A program made the translations under genes and the position numbers. DNA of 64,000 bases, from NCBI GenBank assembly GCA_010692425.1, contig JAAHHJ010000001.1, positions 557,127-621,126 of the forward strand. The letters run 5' to 3'. Within the stretch, counting starts at the first letter, position 1. The number at the start of each line of letters is the position of its first letter. A model generated the notes under the pieces. It made no database searches. It was not told the DNA's origin and saw only the letters and a program-made list of their open reading frames with translations. Source of the stretch: Symploca sp. SIO3C6. GTDB lineage: Bacteria; Cyanobacteriota; Cyanobacteriia; Cyanobacteriales; Coleofasciculaceae. Positions 20,894 through 30,900 of the stretch are shown here, piece by piece.

Positions 20894-21508
20894 ATGGAAG
20901 ACTATCTGCAAGCGAGTGAGGTTATTGACTGTCAACATCCCTCAATTACTGGACTTGCCCAGAAAATCGCCTCACAGTATCAAACTCAAGAGGCGATCGC
21001 TAAAGCCTGTTTTGAGTGGGTTCGGGACGAAATTTACCATAGTTGTGATTATCAAATCAATCGTATAACCTGTTGTGCTTCTGAGGTACTTAAGCACAAA
21101 ACTGGTTTGTGCTATGCCAAGAGCCACTTATTGGCAGCACTACTGCGGACAAACGGCATTCCAGTCGGTTTTTGCTATCAGCGATTGAGTATTGATGGGC
21201 TAGGTGCACCCTATAGTTTGCATGGTTTTAATGCAATTTACTTACCTGCAAGCGGTTGGTATCGCGTTGATGCTAGAGGTAATCGTCAGGGCATTAATGC
21301 TCAATTTACACCTCCTGTTGAGCAACTTGCTTATAAAATTCAAGTGCCGGGAGAAGCGGAGTTTGAGAATATTTGCTCTGAACCACTGCCAGTAGTAGTA
21401 CAAGGGCTACAGGCTTATTCTTCCTTAGATGATCTAGGCTTCCAACTTCCAGACGTTTCCCTGGAGTCATTAGAACAGTATGGTCTGATTCTACGACATA
21501 AAGCTTAG
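20894..21508 (+). CDS. Transglutaminase-like cysteine protease-fold protein
   Basis: The 204-residue protein has a transglutaminase core domain. The catalytic cysteine lies in TGLCYAKSHLLAALLR (about residues 71-86), the histidine in LHGFNAIYL and the aspartate in WYRVDARGN, giving a full Cys-His-Asp triad in the expected order. Such bacterial proteins are peptidases or amidases rather than true cross-linkers. It starts 7 bp after the ABC exporter. Its TAG stop shares bases with the TAA of the convergent Clp-N gene (21505-21508). Confidence 0.87.
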   Translation: MEDYLQASEVIDCQHPSITGLAQKIASQYQTQEAIAKACFEWVRDEIYHSCDYQINRITCCASEVLKHKTGLCYAKSHLLAALLRTNGIPVGFCYQRLSIDGLGAPYSLHGFNAIYLPASGWYRVDARGNRQGINAQFTPPVEQLAYKIQVPGEAEFENICSEPLPVVVQGLQAYSSLDDLGFQLPDVSLESLEQYGLILRHKA

Positions 21509-21945
21509 GAATTTGAAGAGTGATCGGTTTGGAGGAGTTGAGTAAGTAATTTCTCGGGCTCAATTCCCAAATTTTTCAAAACTGAAATCACCTTTTTATC
21601 TTTTTGTCTAATTAGAGCTAGTAGTATATGCTTGGCAGTGATAAATTTTTCTCCTCGTTTATCAGCTTCTTGTAATGATAGCATCAGAGCCTTTTTCGCA
21701 TTTGGAGTGAAGGGAGTTTCTTGATTATATAACTTGCTAGACCTGCTGATATATTTTACCTCAAACCGAGCACTTTCCAGATTGATCCCTTGGGAAGCAA
21801 AAACTTTGGCTACACAACCTTTGCCTTGCCTGATTAAACCTAGCAATAGTAATTCTGGAGAAACTACATAATAATCTAAATCACGACTTTCTTCTCTGGC
21901 TAAAATAACAACCTCAACTGCTTCTTCAGTAAAAAGCTCAAACAT
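21505..21945 (-). CDS. Stand-alone Clp N-terminal domain protein
   Basis: The 146-residue protein begins MFELFTEEAVEVVILAREES and contains two copies of the Clp repeat helix pattern (VSPELLLLGLIRQG at about 26-40 and ITAKHILLALIRQKDKKVI at about 102-120). This is the substrate/adaptor-binding N domain of ClpC-type unfoldases, here with no AAA module. Such proteins (ClpS- or ClpT-like) may modulate Clp proteases. The frame extends upstream to 21990, but the ATG at 21943-21945 matches where ClpC homologues begin. Confidence 0.82.
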   Translation of the reverse strand: MFELFTEEAVEVVILAREESRDLDYYVVSPELLLLGLIRQGKGCVAKVFASQGINLESARFEVKYISRSSKLYNQETPFTPNAKKALMLSLQEADKRGEKFITAKHILLALIRQKDKKVISVLKNLGIEPEKLLTQLLQTDHSSNS

Positions 21946-22357
21946 TTGACTTGACTTAAGATATAGCAATAAAAGACAAGAAAACAACAAGTAATTGTTG
22001 ATGAAAAAAGTCTAATCCCCCCTGCATCTCCTTCAGCAAGGGGGATTTCCTTATTATTTAATTTGAAAGCACATTAGCTAATACCATTAGTGAGAGAGTA
22101 CTCACCTACTAGAGTTAAGTTGGTGCCCCACTAGTCAAAACTCAGCTTTTGATTTTGGAAACTGCCTCTATCAATAGTCTTTAAGCTAGTTGCTTCAATC
22201 CCAAAATACAAGAGATATGGAACCAATTGCATGATTTCAACAATCCTTGATAGCTTTTGTAAAAGCTACACACTTGCTGTTAATTCCTGTTTTGAGAATA
22301 ACATTATAAAGTTACCCTAACTTGTGGTTAAAGTTGTATTTATTTTAACGGAATAAT
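21946..22357. other. Intergenic region with C/G hairpin
   Basis: AATCCCCC near 22013 and GGGGGATT near 22041 can pair around a 20-nt loop containing CTGCATCTCC. It could end transcripts from the pentapeptide gene, but lies about 300 bp beyond it. Nothing else is recognised. Confidence 0.4.
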
Positions 22358-23092
22358 TTAAACAAAACCTTCATCGTATTTTGCTAATTCCCAATGTTTT
22401 GCTTGTTTTATTTGATCTGGCTTTAAGTTACGAGTTTTCCGTAAATCAGCTCCTTCCAGATTACTTTCAAGAAAGTTAGCATTGTGTAAATCACTACCTC
22501 TGAAATCTACTCCTCTAAGATCTGCTCCTGCTAAGTTAGCTTGTGCCAAGTTAGTGTCTAGGAGACTTGCATCTTTAAGAATTGATAGTTGTAAATCTGC
22601 TCTTTGTAAGTGTGCAAAATCCAGTTTTACTTCTTGGAGGTTAGCTTCAGATAAATTTGCTCCTTCTAACTTAGAACACATTAGGTCAGCTTTTTCCAAA
22701 TAGATCTTTTTCAAGTTAGCCTTGATGGCGTTAATCTCTCTTAGAGGAATATTATCCCGGTTCAAAAGTTGCATTGCATCAATGCGACTAGGACTCATTT
22801 CCTTACTTTCGGCATCCTCAATTACCTTCCAAGCTTCTCGGTGCTTGCGTGTTTTTTCTTCTCGATAACCTTTTTGGATATAGATAATCAGAGCTGACAT
22901 AATACTGACACTACTGATAACTTCAAGGAATTGTGAGTCCTCCAGTCGCTTTGTAAAGTTTTCACCCCATGGTTGTGTTTCTACCTTAGCTTCAATATAT
23001 GGTATTCCCACTAAAGCCAAAACTACCAAGGCTACTAGCACAAGAGTTGAGAGACCTTGATTTACCTCTTGGGGAAAGGGTTTAACCTTCAT
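22358..23092 (-). CDS. Membrane pentapeptide-repeat protein
   Basis: The 244-residue protein has two hydrophobic segments (about residues 14-32 and 58-72), a charged region, and a right-handed beta-helix of about 18 pentapeptide repeats with A(D/N)LxxA pattern (about 125-225: ADLMCSKLEGANLSEANL, ADLRGVDFRGSDLHNANF). Such helices act as binding scaffolds; the function here is unknown. It reads away from the hicAB-like operon and its promoter region abuts the palindromes at 23137-23184. Confidence 0.85.
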   Translation of the reverse strand: MKVKPFPQEVNQGLSTLVLVALVVLALVGIPYIEAKVETQPWGENFTKRLEDSQFLEVISSVSIMSALIIYIQKGYREEKTRKHREAWKVIEDAESKEMSPSRIDAMQLLNRDNIPLREINAIKANLKKIYLEKADLMCSKLEGANLSEANLQEVKLDFAHLQRADLQLSILKDASLLDTNLAQANLAGADLRGVDFRGSDLHNANFLESNLEGADLRKTRNLKPDQIKQAKHWELAKYDEGFV

Positions 23093-23136
23093 TTGTTTCG
23101 CTCCATGTAAGTCTAGTACTGAGATGAGATATAAGT

Positions 23137-23184
23137 GGTATCACAATATGATACCATAAACTCTGATATCATTTTATGATATCA
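23137..23184. promoter_or_regulatory. Two palindromic operators upstream of hicAB
   Basis: Two perfect inverted repeats stand 8 bp apart: GGTATCA-5-TGATACC (23137-23155) and TGATATCAT-TTT-ATGATATCA (23164-23184). Both contain the half-site TGATA(T/C). They lie 45-95 bp before hicA and after the divergent start of the pentapeptide gene. HicB antitoxins with a ribbon-helix-helix domain repress their own operon, so these are the likely sites. Confidence 0.65.
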
Positions 23185-23229
23185 TTGCTAATGAAGGCAC
23201 AAAAAGGATGAATTCATTTACTCTGGCAA

Positions 23230-23490
23230 ATGCTTGAAGATGAAGATCACAGGACATTACAGGCAATTTTCGAGGATCCTGCCCGCTCTGATATTCCCTG
23301 GTCCAAGGTTAAAGATTTGTTAGAGAGTTTAGGAGGACTGGTTAAAGTACACAAGGATGATACTTGCGTTGCCCTAGGTGGAGAAATTGCCATTTTTTCC
23401 CGTCCTCGTAGTAGAAAACGAGTCAGACATCATAATTTAGTCAACCTGAGATTGTTATTAAGGAGAAGTAATTGTAAAGATGTTGATTAG
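23230..23490 (+). CDS. hicA: HicA-like toxin
   Basis: The 86-residue protein aligns by eye with the HicA variety whose pattern is HR-TL-AIF-P-I-W--V-LL-LGG...V-L-G--A-F-RP: here HRTLQAIFEDPARSDIPWSK, LLESLGG, VALGGEIAIFSRPRSRKR. HicA proteins are double-stranded RNA-binding-fold ribonucleases. In relatives that I remember the motif reads FHRPHP; here it is FSRPRS, so the first of these histidines is missing. The gene overlaps hicB by 11 bp, which supports translational coupling. Confidence 0.72.
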   Translation: MLEDEDHRTLQAIFEDPARSDIPWSKVKDLLESLGGLVKVHKDDTCVALGGEIAIFSRPRSRKRVRHHNLVNLRLLLRRSNCKDVD

Positions 23491-24073
23491 CTATAAAGGT
23501 TACACGGGAAACATGGATGTAGATATAGAAGAAAATATTATTTATGGAGAAGTTATCGATATTAAAGATATCATTACCTTTGAAGGTAAGACCCCCCAAG
23601 AAGCTAAAAAAGACTTTGAGCGACGTGTTGACAGATATTTAGAATTTTGCAGAGACATTGGTCAGGAACCAGATAAGCCTTTTTCTGGCAAGATTCACTT
23701 GAGAACAACAGGGGAAAACCACCGGAAGATTTCCTTGGCTGCTGCTAAAACTGGCAAGAGTATTAATTCCTGGATAGATGAAGCCTTAAGTAGGGCAGCA
23801 GAAGAAACTTTAAGGGGTAATGATAACCAGGAAAGCAAGCTTACTAAATTTACAGAGAAAGACAAAGCAATTATCAAGGAACAGCTATTCAACGAGCAAC
23901 GAAGTAGAGTTAACGATTTTTATGAGGGAATCAAATCTTTTCTTAAATATGATGATGAAGATACTCATCTAGAGGTAATGTGCAAACTTGAGCCTCTAAT
24001 AACTGGAAATTCCAATCCTGAAAATGTGGAAACGAGCAGAGAATCTAAACCAAAAGTGGCTAATACTCATTAG
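23480..24073 (+). CDS. hicB: HicB-like antitoxin with C-terminal extension
   Basis: The 197-residue protein begins YKGYTGNMDVDIEENIIYGE and continues ITFEGKTPQEAKKDFERRVD, the partial RNase H-like fold of HicB. A short ribbon-helix-helix follows (KISLAAAKTGKSINSWIDEA, about 85-104), which would bind the operators upstream. Usual HicB length is 110-140 residues; here about 90 extra charged residues follow, unrecognised. The overlapping upstream gene is the cognate toxin. A long hairpin at 24192 follows the operon. Confidence 0.85.
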   Translation: MLISYKGYTGNMDVDIEENIIYGEVIDIKDIITFEGKTPQEAKKDFERRVDRYLEFCRDIGQEPDKPFSGKIHLRTTGENHRKISLAAAKTGKSINSWIDEALSRAAEETLRGNDNQESKLTKFTEKDKAIIKEQLFNEQRSRVNDFYEGIKSFLKYDDEDTHLEVMCKLEPLITGNSNPENVETSRESKPKVANTH

Positions 24074-24191
24074 TGTAAATTTTAGTTATTGCCCTCTGTC
24101 TCCATTTCCTTTTCCTCCTTTTACCATCTACTTGTTATCTTTATACAAACAAAGTTTTTTGCAGGAAACTAGTTTGGTCAGACTATTAAAT

Positions 24192-24228
24192 GTAGTTCGG
24201 ATAAAAAACTTTTTTTTATCCGAACTAC
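24192..24228. terminator. Bidirectional hairpin terminator after hicAB
   Basis: GTAGTTCGGATAAAAAA (24192-24208) pairs with its perfect complement (24212-24228) around a 3-nt loop, giving a 17-bp stem with internal A/T runs. It lies about 120 bp after the hicB stop. Confidence 0.75.
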
Positions 24229-24548
24229 TTTACAATTAAAAAAAACTTGAGCGTTATTTAGCTATATAACGATAAAAATTATCAAGACTTGAATATGAAC
24301 CGTGATTTTATGCAATAAGTATAAACACTCAAAAATATATGTGCCAATTAAACAAGTGTACAGACCTGGCTGACAGAATTTTTGGCGGATGCGAAAGTCA
24401 ACCCATAGTATAAGTTCAAAAAATTTTTTGTTGTTATCCTGATCGCCTGTTTTAAGGTAATTGTTGGCTTTAGAGCATGAACACATCAAATTTTAATGAC
24501 TTATGATGTAAGGGAGTCTCAATAAAGTGCGAGATTTGGAGCAGAGGA
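24229..24548. other. AT-rich intergenic region
   Basis: This 320-bp region precedes the mosaic acidic protein gene. I see no gene or repeat here. Confidence 0.4.
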
Positions 24549-26720
24549 GTGAGCAGAGGAATCAGAGGAATGGCAATCCACAATCAGGGGAGGCATTGGT
24601 GTATTGTTATAAGCAGACAATTATTTCGATATCAATTTCGGGGTGCAGCAAACAAAAATGACTTGGAAAGCACGCTAAAACTGATTGAGGCAGAAGATCG
24701 AGTTAGGGGCATTGTATCGGAAGAAAGTTTGGATTTCGCTTTTAAGTTATTTCTTAATCACAGAAAAAGCAGAGATGACTTTGCAGTTTTTTTAGATAAT
24801 TTAAAGCAGCGGAGTATAGAAATACCGCCTGGTTATGAACCCAGTAGATCCGAACTTACTAACGAAAAAATTGATGAAGCAGATATCTCTTGGGGAATTA
24901 AAAATAAAGCAGACGCTTTGATCTTTGTTTATCCTGGTACAATTGCCAATTGGGAAAGAGAAGATATAGTAGCTTGGACATTGAATTCTTTCAAAAATCG
25001 TCTAGATTTGGAGAGGGATTTGAATCAATACTCTATACCTGATACTGAAGAGTTTACTGAAACTACTGTAGATACCACTGTTTCCCCAAATAATGATGCC
25101 CCAGAAGAGTACAACACTATAGAAGAAAATTCACAAAGTTATAACCCTCAGAAGATTAACAAGATTCGTTCATTTTTGAGAAACTTCGCTAAAAAGTTAT
25201 TCAAACATTCTGTGAGTGCAGTCATCTCATTCAACGAGGGGAAAGGTGAGATCATAAGTTATAGAGTTGGTGCTTATTCTACTCTTTACTCTCAAGCAGA
25301 ACCTTTGATCATTTCTACTTTCGTTCAAACTTCTATACCACAAGTAGGAAATTTCATACAAAAAACTACTAATACACAAAATCTATCTCAATTACCAAGG
25401 ATAGATTTGCTGGTGGATATCAATAATCGCCAGGTTATCAATAGTAATGGTCTCCAACTAAAGATAAACAATAGTAAAAAAAGAGATCTTTTGATACCTG
25501 TTAATGAATTTTCTCGTATTAGTACAACAACACCAGAAAATTCATTAACTTCGACTCCGACTATTGAGAGAGACAATAGCCAATCTATAGCAAGCCAGCC
25601 AGCACTATCAGAGGTAACAGAAAACCTTGAACAATTTGAGCAATCTACTCTCCCAGAAACATTTGATATTGTTTCTATAACTGTAGAAAATTCTAATACT
25701 TTAATTTTCAATGACGAAACCACAAATGAATTAGAGGTTGTCTTGGAAAAAGAATCTGATTCTATGCCAGAAGAACAAACGAGTATAGAATTTAAGCAAC
25801 AATCTAAGTCTAAATCACAAGAAGAAAACCTATCTGAAAATAACGATGCCTCTGCGAATGATTCGGAAAATAATTCTCAAAAATTAGAAGAAGATGTATC
25901 TATTAATAATGATAATAGCAACTTAGATATTCCCATAGAACCTGAGCCGAAAGAAGTCAATGAGGAGGAAAACCTAACTGAATCCGATTCAGATCCTAGC
26001 AAAGTTGATGATTCAATAACACCGGAAAAGTTGGTTATTATTGAGGCATCTAAATCTGAGAATAATGAAGAAGAAACGGACATGGAACCTGAGCAAGAGT
26101 CTTTTTATTTCTCAGAAAAAGAAGTTAATCTACCTGAAAATAACGATAACTCGGAATCAGAAGAAAAGATTATTGAAGTATCAGATGCTCCGGATAATGA
26201 TGTTAATTTAGATGTAATTTATACTGATGATCAACTTGACTCTTCAATAATCAGAATTGAAGCTGAAGACTTACTCTTATCTAATTACCGAGTTGAAGAA
26301 AGACCAGAAATGGTTGCTTCAGATGGAAAAGTAATTACTTTATTACAACCTGGTGCCCCCGAAGATAGACCTTTAGTTGGAACAGCTTCTGTGCTAGTTG
26401 GTGACTTTATCAATGCACCGGGAACATACGATCTCAATATAGGATTCTATGATGAATTTGATGGCAATGGTCAACTACAAATACTCGTGGATGGGCTTTT
26501 AGTAGAGACAATTGAACTTGACAATAGCCCTGGCGATGGCATTGCTACAGCTAGGAACTTTAACACCCAGACTATTAGTGAGCTTAATTTAACAACTGGT
26601 AGTACAATCACAATACAAGGATTCGTTAATGATGAGGAATACGCCAGATTAGACTACATTGAATTAATCCCAACTTCTAGCTCTTTCGATAGTCAACACC
26701 CTGACTCATCTTGGCTCTAG
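24549..26720 (+). CDS. Large acidic mosaic protein with a C-terminal carbohydrate-binding-like domain
   Basis: I do not recognise this 723-residue protein as a whole. The N-terminal 165 residues form an unknown globular domain (MAIHNQGRHWCIVISRQLF... ADALIFVYPGTIANWERED). A second folded stretch lies near 200-310. Residues about 315-575 are low-complexity and very rich in Glu, Ser, Asn and Asp. The last 150 residues start IRIEAEDLLLSNYRVEE and end YARLDYIELIP, the pattern of CBM6/CBM35 or malectin-like beta-sandwiches. There is no signal peptide. The ATG at residue 8 is an alternative start. Stop codon overlaps the convergent gene in a shared CTAG. Confidence 0.65.
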   Translation: MSRGIRGMAIHNQGRHWCIVISRQLFRYQFRGAANKNDLESTLKLIEAEDRVRGIVSEESLDFAFKLFLNHRKSRDDFAVFLDNLKQRSIEIPPGYEPSRSELTNEKIDEADISWGIKNKADALIFVYPGTIANWEREDIVAWTLNSFKNRLDLERDLNQYSIPDTEEFTETTVDTTVSPNNDAPEEYNTIEENSQSYNPQKINKIRSFLRNFAKKLFKHSVSAVISFNEGKGEIISYRVGAYSTLYSQAEPLIISTFVQTSIPQVGNFIQKTTNTQNLSQLPRIDLLVDINNRQVINSNGLQLKINNSKKRDLLIPVNEFSRISTTTPENSLTSTPTIERDNSQSIASQPALSEVTENLEQFEQSTLPETFDIVSITVENSNTLIFNDETTNELEVVLEKESDSMPEEQTSIEFKQQSKSKSQEENLSENNDASANDSENNSQKLEEDVSINNDNSNLDIPIEPEPKEVNEEENLTESDSDPSKVDDSITPEKLVIIEASKSENNEEETDMEPEQESFYFSEKEVNLPENNDNSESEEKIIEVSDAPDNDVNLDVIYTDDQLDSSIIRIEAEDLLLSNYRVEERPEMVASDGKVITLLQPGAPEDRPLVGTASVLVGDFINAPGTYDLNIGFYDEFDGNGQLQILVDGLLVETIELDNSPGDGIATARNFNTQTISELNLTTGSTITIQGFVNDEEYARLDYIELIPTSSSFDSQHPDSSWL

Positions 26721-27700
26721 ATCGCAGATTCAAGAGTCATCTCTACCGATAATTTTGAACCCATCACCGTTTCTTGATTAGAGCCAGCCTGTTTAAACTG
26801 CATCTGGGTATTAGAAATCATCGAAAAACTAGAACTAAGTGGCATGATTTGATTCAGCGGCATCTTAACATTGCCTTGACCTTGAGCATCGTGGGAAGTT
26901 AAAGTTAAAATAGTACCAGAAGGCATGCCTGGTGGGTTCAATTCCTGTGGTTCTGCTTGTTGTTGCATACTCACCTCCAAGATAGCAACATCATCTTCAA
27001 AACTCACTAACTCATAGTGAGCAGTTTGATTTAGGTTCATACTGTTTAGATTGAGCAAATTAGAAACTCGCCACTTAGCTCCTATTCCTACTGCAGCTTC
27101 TGGAAGTGGATAGGAAAACTGCTCTAGGGAATTTGACATTTGCTTGAGCATTGGTTTAATGTTTTCGTCAATACCCTCAGGTACGACAAAATTACCTTGC
27201 TTAGTGCGCCCTCGGTTATCAGCTACAAAAGAGCCACCAAGACCAATAATCTGTTTAATTTGCTCTTGCATCGCCTTACTTACTTCTGGCGGCACATTAT
27301 CATCAACTACCACATCTGCGTCAGTGCAAGAAGATTGATAGTGAATATCTCCATTGGCATCTATCTTGGTAACTATCGTTTCCATAGTCATCACCATTGT
27401 CGGTAAATTAACCCCAGACATAGGGTTATTTGCCAAAGACATTGCCATGTTCATCTTCATGGTCATGATGCTAGTCTGTTTGAGATTAACCTGAGGTTGA
27501 AAACGTAATTCTTGTCTAGGCTCAGCCCCAGAATCAAGCAGCTCCACTTCTGCCTCAACAGTGGCCGTAGGCTGTAGAGAATCATTAGTCAGCTGCGCAA
27601 TTACGGATGGTGTTTGAGTAGTAATTGCTGCTGGTGCAGGTTTTAGTGTTCCTATTGCTAGGAGAAGACAAGTAGAACCAGTGAATAGGGTGTTTTTCAT
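26717..27700 (-). CDS. Exported DUF6263-like protein
   Basis: The 327-residue protein starts with a signal peptide (NTLFTGSTCLLLAIGTLKPA PAA region, residues 2-25). The mature part has alternating beta-type segments, a Met-rich stretch (TSIMTMKMNMAMSLAN) and a later VGIGAKWRVS motif. These features match my memory of the DUF6263 family, exported proteins of unknown function. Cysteines are almost absent from the mature protein. Convergent with the acidic mosaic gene, sharing a CTAG at the two stops. Confidence 0.65.
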   Translation of the reverse strand: MKNTLFTGSTCLLLAIGTLKPAPAAITTQTPSVIAQLTNDSLQPTATVEAEVELLDSGAEPRQELRFQPQVNLKQTSIMTMKMNMAMSLANNPMSGVNLPTMVMTMETIVTKIDANGDIHYQSSCTDADVVVDDNVPPEVSKAMQEQIKQIIGLGGSFVADNRGRTKQGNFVVPEGIDENIKPMLKQMSNSLEQFSYPLPEAAVGIGAKWRVSNLLNLNSMNLNQTAHYELVSFEDDVAILEVSMQQQAEPQELNPPGMPSGTILTLTSHDAQGQGNVKMPLNQIMPLSSSFSMISNTQMQFKQAGSNQETVMGSKLSVEMTLESAI

Positions 27701-27888
27701 TAGATTTTATATGAGAAAAGCATTTACAGAGACTATCGCCGCTACCATGATGATACACTCATACAGTTTCAGTGTAAGGTTGATACATTCAGGCAAGTAT
27801 AAGGAGATGGGGAGATGGGGGGGATGGTTAAAAGCATCTTTAGATCATTTTTTTAAGTTAATTAGATAATTTATTTCTGGGAGATATC

Positions 27889-27917
27889 TTATTACTTATT
27901 ACTTATTACTTATTACT
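27889..27917. repeat. (TTATTAC)n heptamer repeat
   Basis: Four copies lie just after the 3' end of tamB. A short GGGGAGAT tract (27801-27826) lies 60 bp further on in the same gap. Confidence 0.88.
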
Positions 27918-27952
27918 TTTTTCAAAGACTTACTTCTATAATCATACAAAGA

Positions 27953-30900
27953 CTAAAATCGTGTTTCATATTCCAAAACAATTCTGCTATCATCGTCTAA
28001 GTTGGTGCTACCACGCAGCAGAAGATCCTCATCAACTCGATAGCGCAGATTGTACCGGAAAGGTCTAGGACTAGTCAATTCCTTAGAGACAGAGACAGAA
28101 AAACTACGACCAACATCAAGCCCTGCTTCTGCACTTAAACCTAGAGTGGAATTGCGTTCATCATCGTCACTAATTGTAGTCGGATAAAGACGAAACTCGC
28201 TCAAACCCAAAGCTTCGCCTATAAAATATCCTGCATTGCTTAGCAGTGCTGAACCGGCCAAGTTTGCTAAACCGAGTGTGGTTTCTCCTCTACCTAAAGT
28301 CTCCACAAAACCGCCCCCTAGGAGTGCAGCAATTTCTGTTTCGTTACGGGCAGGAGTGCTGGTAAGTTTGAGGGCATCAGTGGAATTCCCAGCTAAGGAT
28401 TCAACAAGTGCACTTGCCTTGCCTTGAACGTTTGCTTGCACGCGAACAGTTTGTACACTATCAAAGCTAGTTGGTTCTAAATCGCTAATCTCAGCTGAAA
28501 AGTCAGAGGGAGTTTGATTACGTCTTGTTGTCTCTGTCACTGACGCTAGTAACCGCACATCCAATTGAGGATCTAATCCTTGATTGGGGAAAAATTGTGC
28601 GGTATTTTCGTAGCGTCTATCTAAGCGTAACTGAGTAGTAAATAGGTTGACTCGGCCACGTTTTAAGTCAATTCTTCCCCTAGGTTTGATTTGATTAGGA
28701 TCCATGGAACCATCAAGGGTTAGCCTACCACTAGCAAGAAAATTAAATAATGGAGCATATCTAATTTCGATGTCTTCAAGCAGATTTAGGTTTAAATTAC
28801 TGAACTCTACTGGCTTAATACTCTCAGCTTCATCCTCATTTTCAGATTCACCTCTGCTAGGTTGACTCTGGCTGATGCCAGCAGCAGCACCTGCCAGCGA
28901 TACTCGACCATCAAACAGATCTACATTACCACTAATTATTGGAGCAACAGCAGTGCCTCCTACCTCAACTTCGCCTTTGACACTACCTTTGTAAAGTCCT
29001 TTTAGATTTAGTGCCAGTTGACCAATATTGACACTTAAGGGATTTTCTTGGCGTGCAGGTTTGAATATGGGGATAGTTCCTTCTGCATTGACGATACCAT
29101 CACTAAATTTACCCTCTAACTTTTTGACGTCAATACTGTCAAGGTTAAACAGGACTTTTCCGTTAATATTTTCTAGAGGCTCTCCCTGAAGTACAGAAGC
29201 TTCAATCGTGGCATTTTCGATTTCAGCGCTTCCTTGAGCAATAATGTTTGTCGGTAGATTGACATTTTGATCGAAACTTCCTTGAATATCGAGGTCTACT
29301 TTACCAGTTCCACCCTTCCAGCTAATCTGATTTCTGCTAAGTACGTTTAATAAAGCCAATCCCTCATTTTCGACATTGATTTTAAGGTTTAGTTGATCAT
29401 TCTCAGGTTTTACAGTTGCTACAGGTATTTTGTAGGGAAGGCTACCAGAAACTTTCAGGGGATCAGAATCTTCATCGAGGAAACTTGCGGCAGAGAAATC
29501 CAGGCGAGCATCAGTATAGTTAAAACTTCCTTGGGCTATCTTAATTGGCGTTTGGTTGAGAGTAGCATCACTAATATTTATCTCTCCTCTAGCTTGGGGA
29601 TTGTTAATGCTGCCGGAAATAGTTGCTGAGGCATTAACCCAGCCACCAAAGACAATTGCTGGCGGTAAGTCAACAAATTCTTTAACAAACTGTTGAACAT
29701 AGATAACAGGTATCTTATCTATCTTAAGTTGACCTGATTGCTCTTCCCCTCCAATCGTACCGACAAAGGTAGCTTTACTCTCCTCAGATTGAAAACGCAG
29801 TATGTCTAAAGTGAGGATGCTTTCTTGTAACTCGCCTTGGGCTGTGACATTTGTGGCACTATAAGAACCCCATTGCCAGTCTTCACCCTCTAAATTAAAC
29901 TCAGCACTAATAGCAGTATCCGGCTTACTTTCAACAGTAACCTCACCACTAAATTTACCTTTGGCTTGAGCAAGATCCGGTAAGGGAGAAGCTGCCTCAC
30001 GTTGTTGTTGCTGTTGAGCTAAAAGTACCTCTATTTCTGAAAAACGCTGCAACTGATTTTGCAGGGGTGCTTGGGGCATTCCTACTGGTTCAACATTGAG
30101 ATCCAAATTTTTATCGAATTTAGGAAATAGAGAATCCCTTGTTATGTCGTTAAGATCAAATATTTGTAAGGCAGTGAGGATGTCTTGAAGTTCTCCCTTG
30201 CCCTGGGAATTATTTTCATCTTTAGGAACTTTGAGTGTGGCTTTAAATTCTGGACCAGTGGGTGTGGGAGTTAGGTTAGCAGAGAGTTGGTATTGATACT
30301 CACCTTTTTGGAAGTTACCGTCTTCAAGTATAAAAGTTCCATCACTATATTGAATCGAACCAGTAAATTGATCTTCTTTTCCTTCACCTCTGAGGGAACC
30401 AAAAATAGGATTAGCGATCGCTACTTTACCAGAAATATCAAAGGTATCAAGTTCAACTTCCAACTCACCTGAGAGACTCCCCTCCAGTCTTTGGGAGGCT
30501 AATTCAGCTGGTAGGGGAGCAAAATCTTTGAGCATGGCAATGGGGAAGTTATCGGCATTAACTATTAGTTTTTCTCCTTGCCGAGAACCTTCAGCTTTAA
30601 TTGGCAGTTGTTCAGTTTGCCCAGACTCCTTAGAAACGACAGACTCTTGTAATGCAATCAAAAACGAATCTGGTTGATAGTCTGGTGTTAGTGCTAGTTG
30701 AATCTGGTCATTGTTACCCGATAACTTTAAGGAAGCTCCTTCTCCTGCAACTGCACTCACCTCACCTGTTAGCAGGGAGTCAAATTCTATCTTCGCAACG
30801 CTAAAGTTTTGCAGAGCTAGAGTTCCGTTAACCTGAGGGGCTTTGATTGTACCAACAAGACTACCATTAAAATTAGCTTTCCCAGCGATATCGACATTAC

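Noticed and set aside
24262-24489. 75-codon minus-strand frame in the gap before the mosaic gene
   Set aside because: It has no ribosome-binding site, no recognisable domain, and lies in A/T-rich non-coding DNA.
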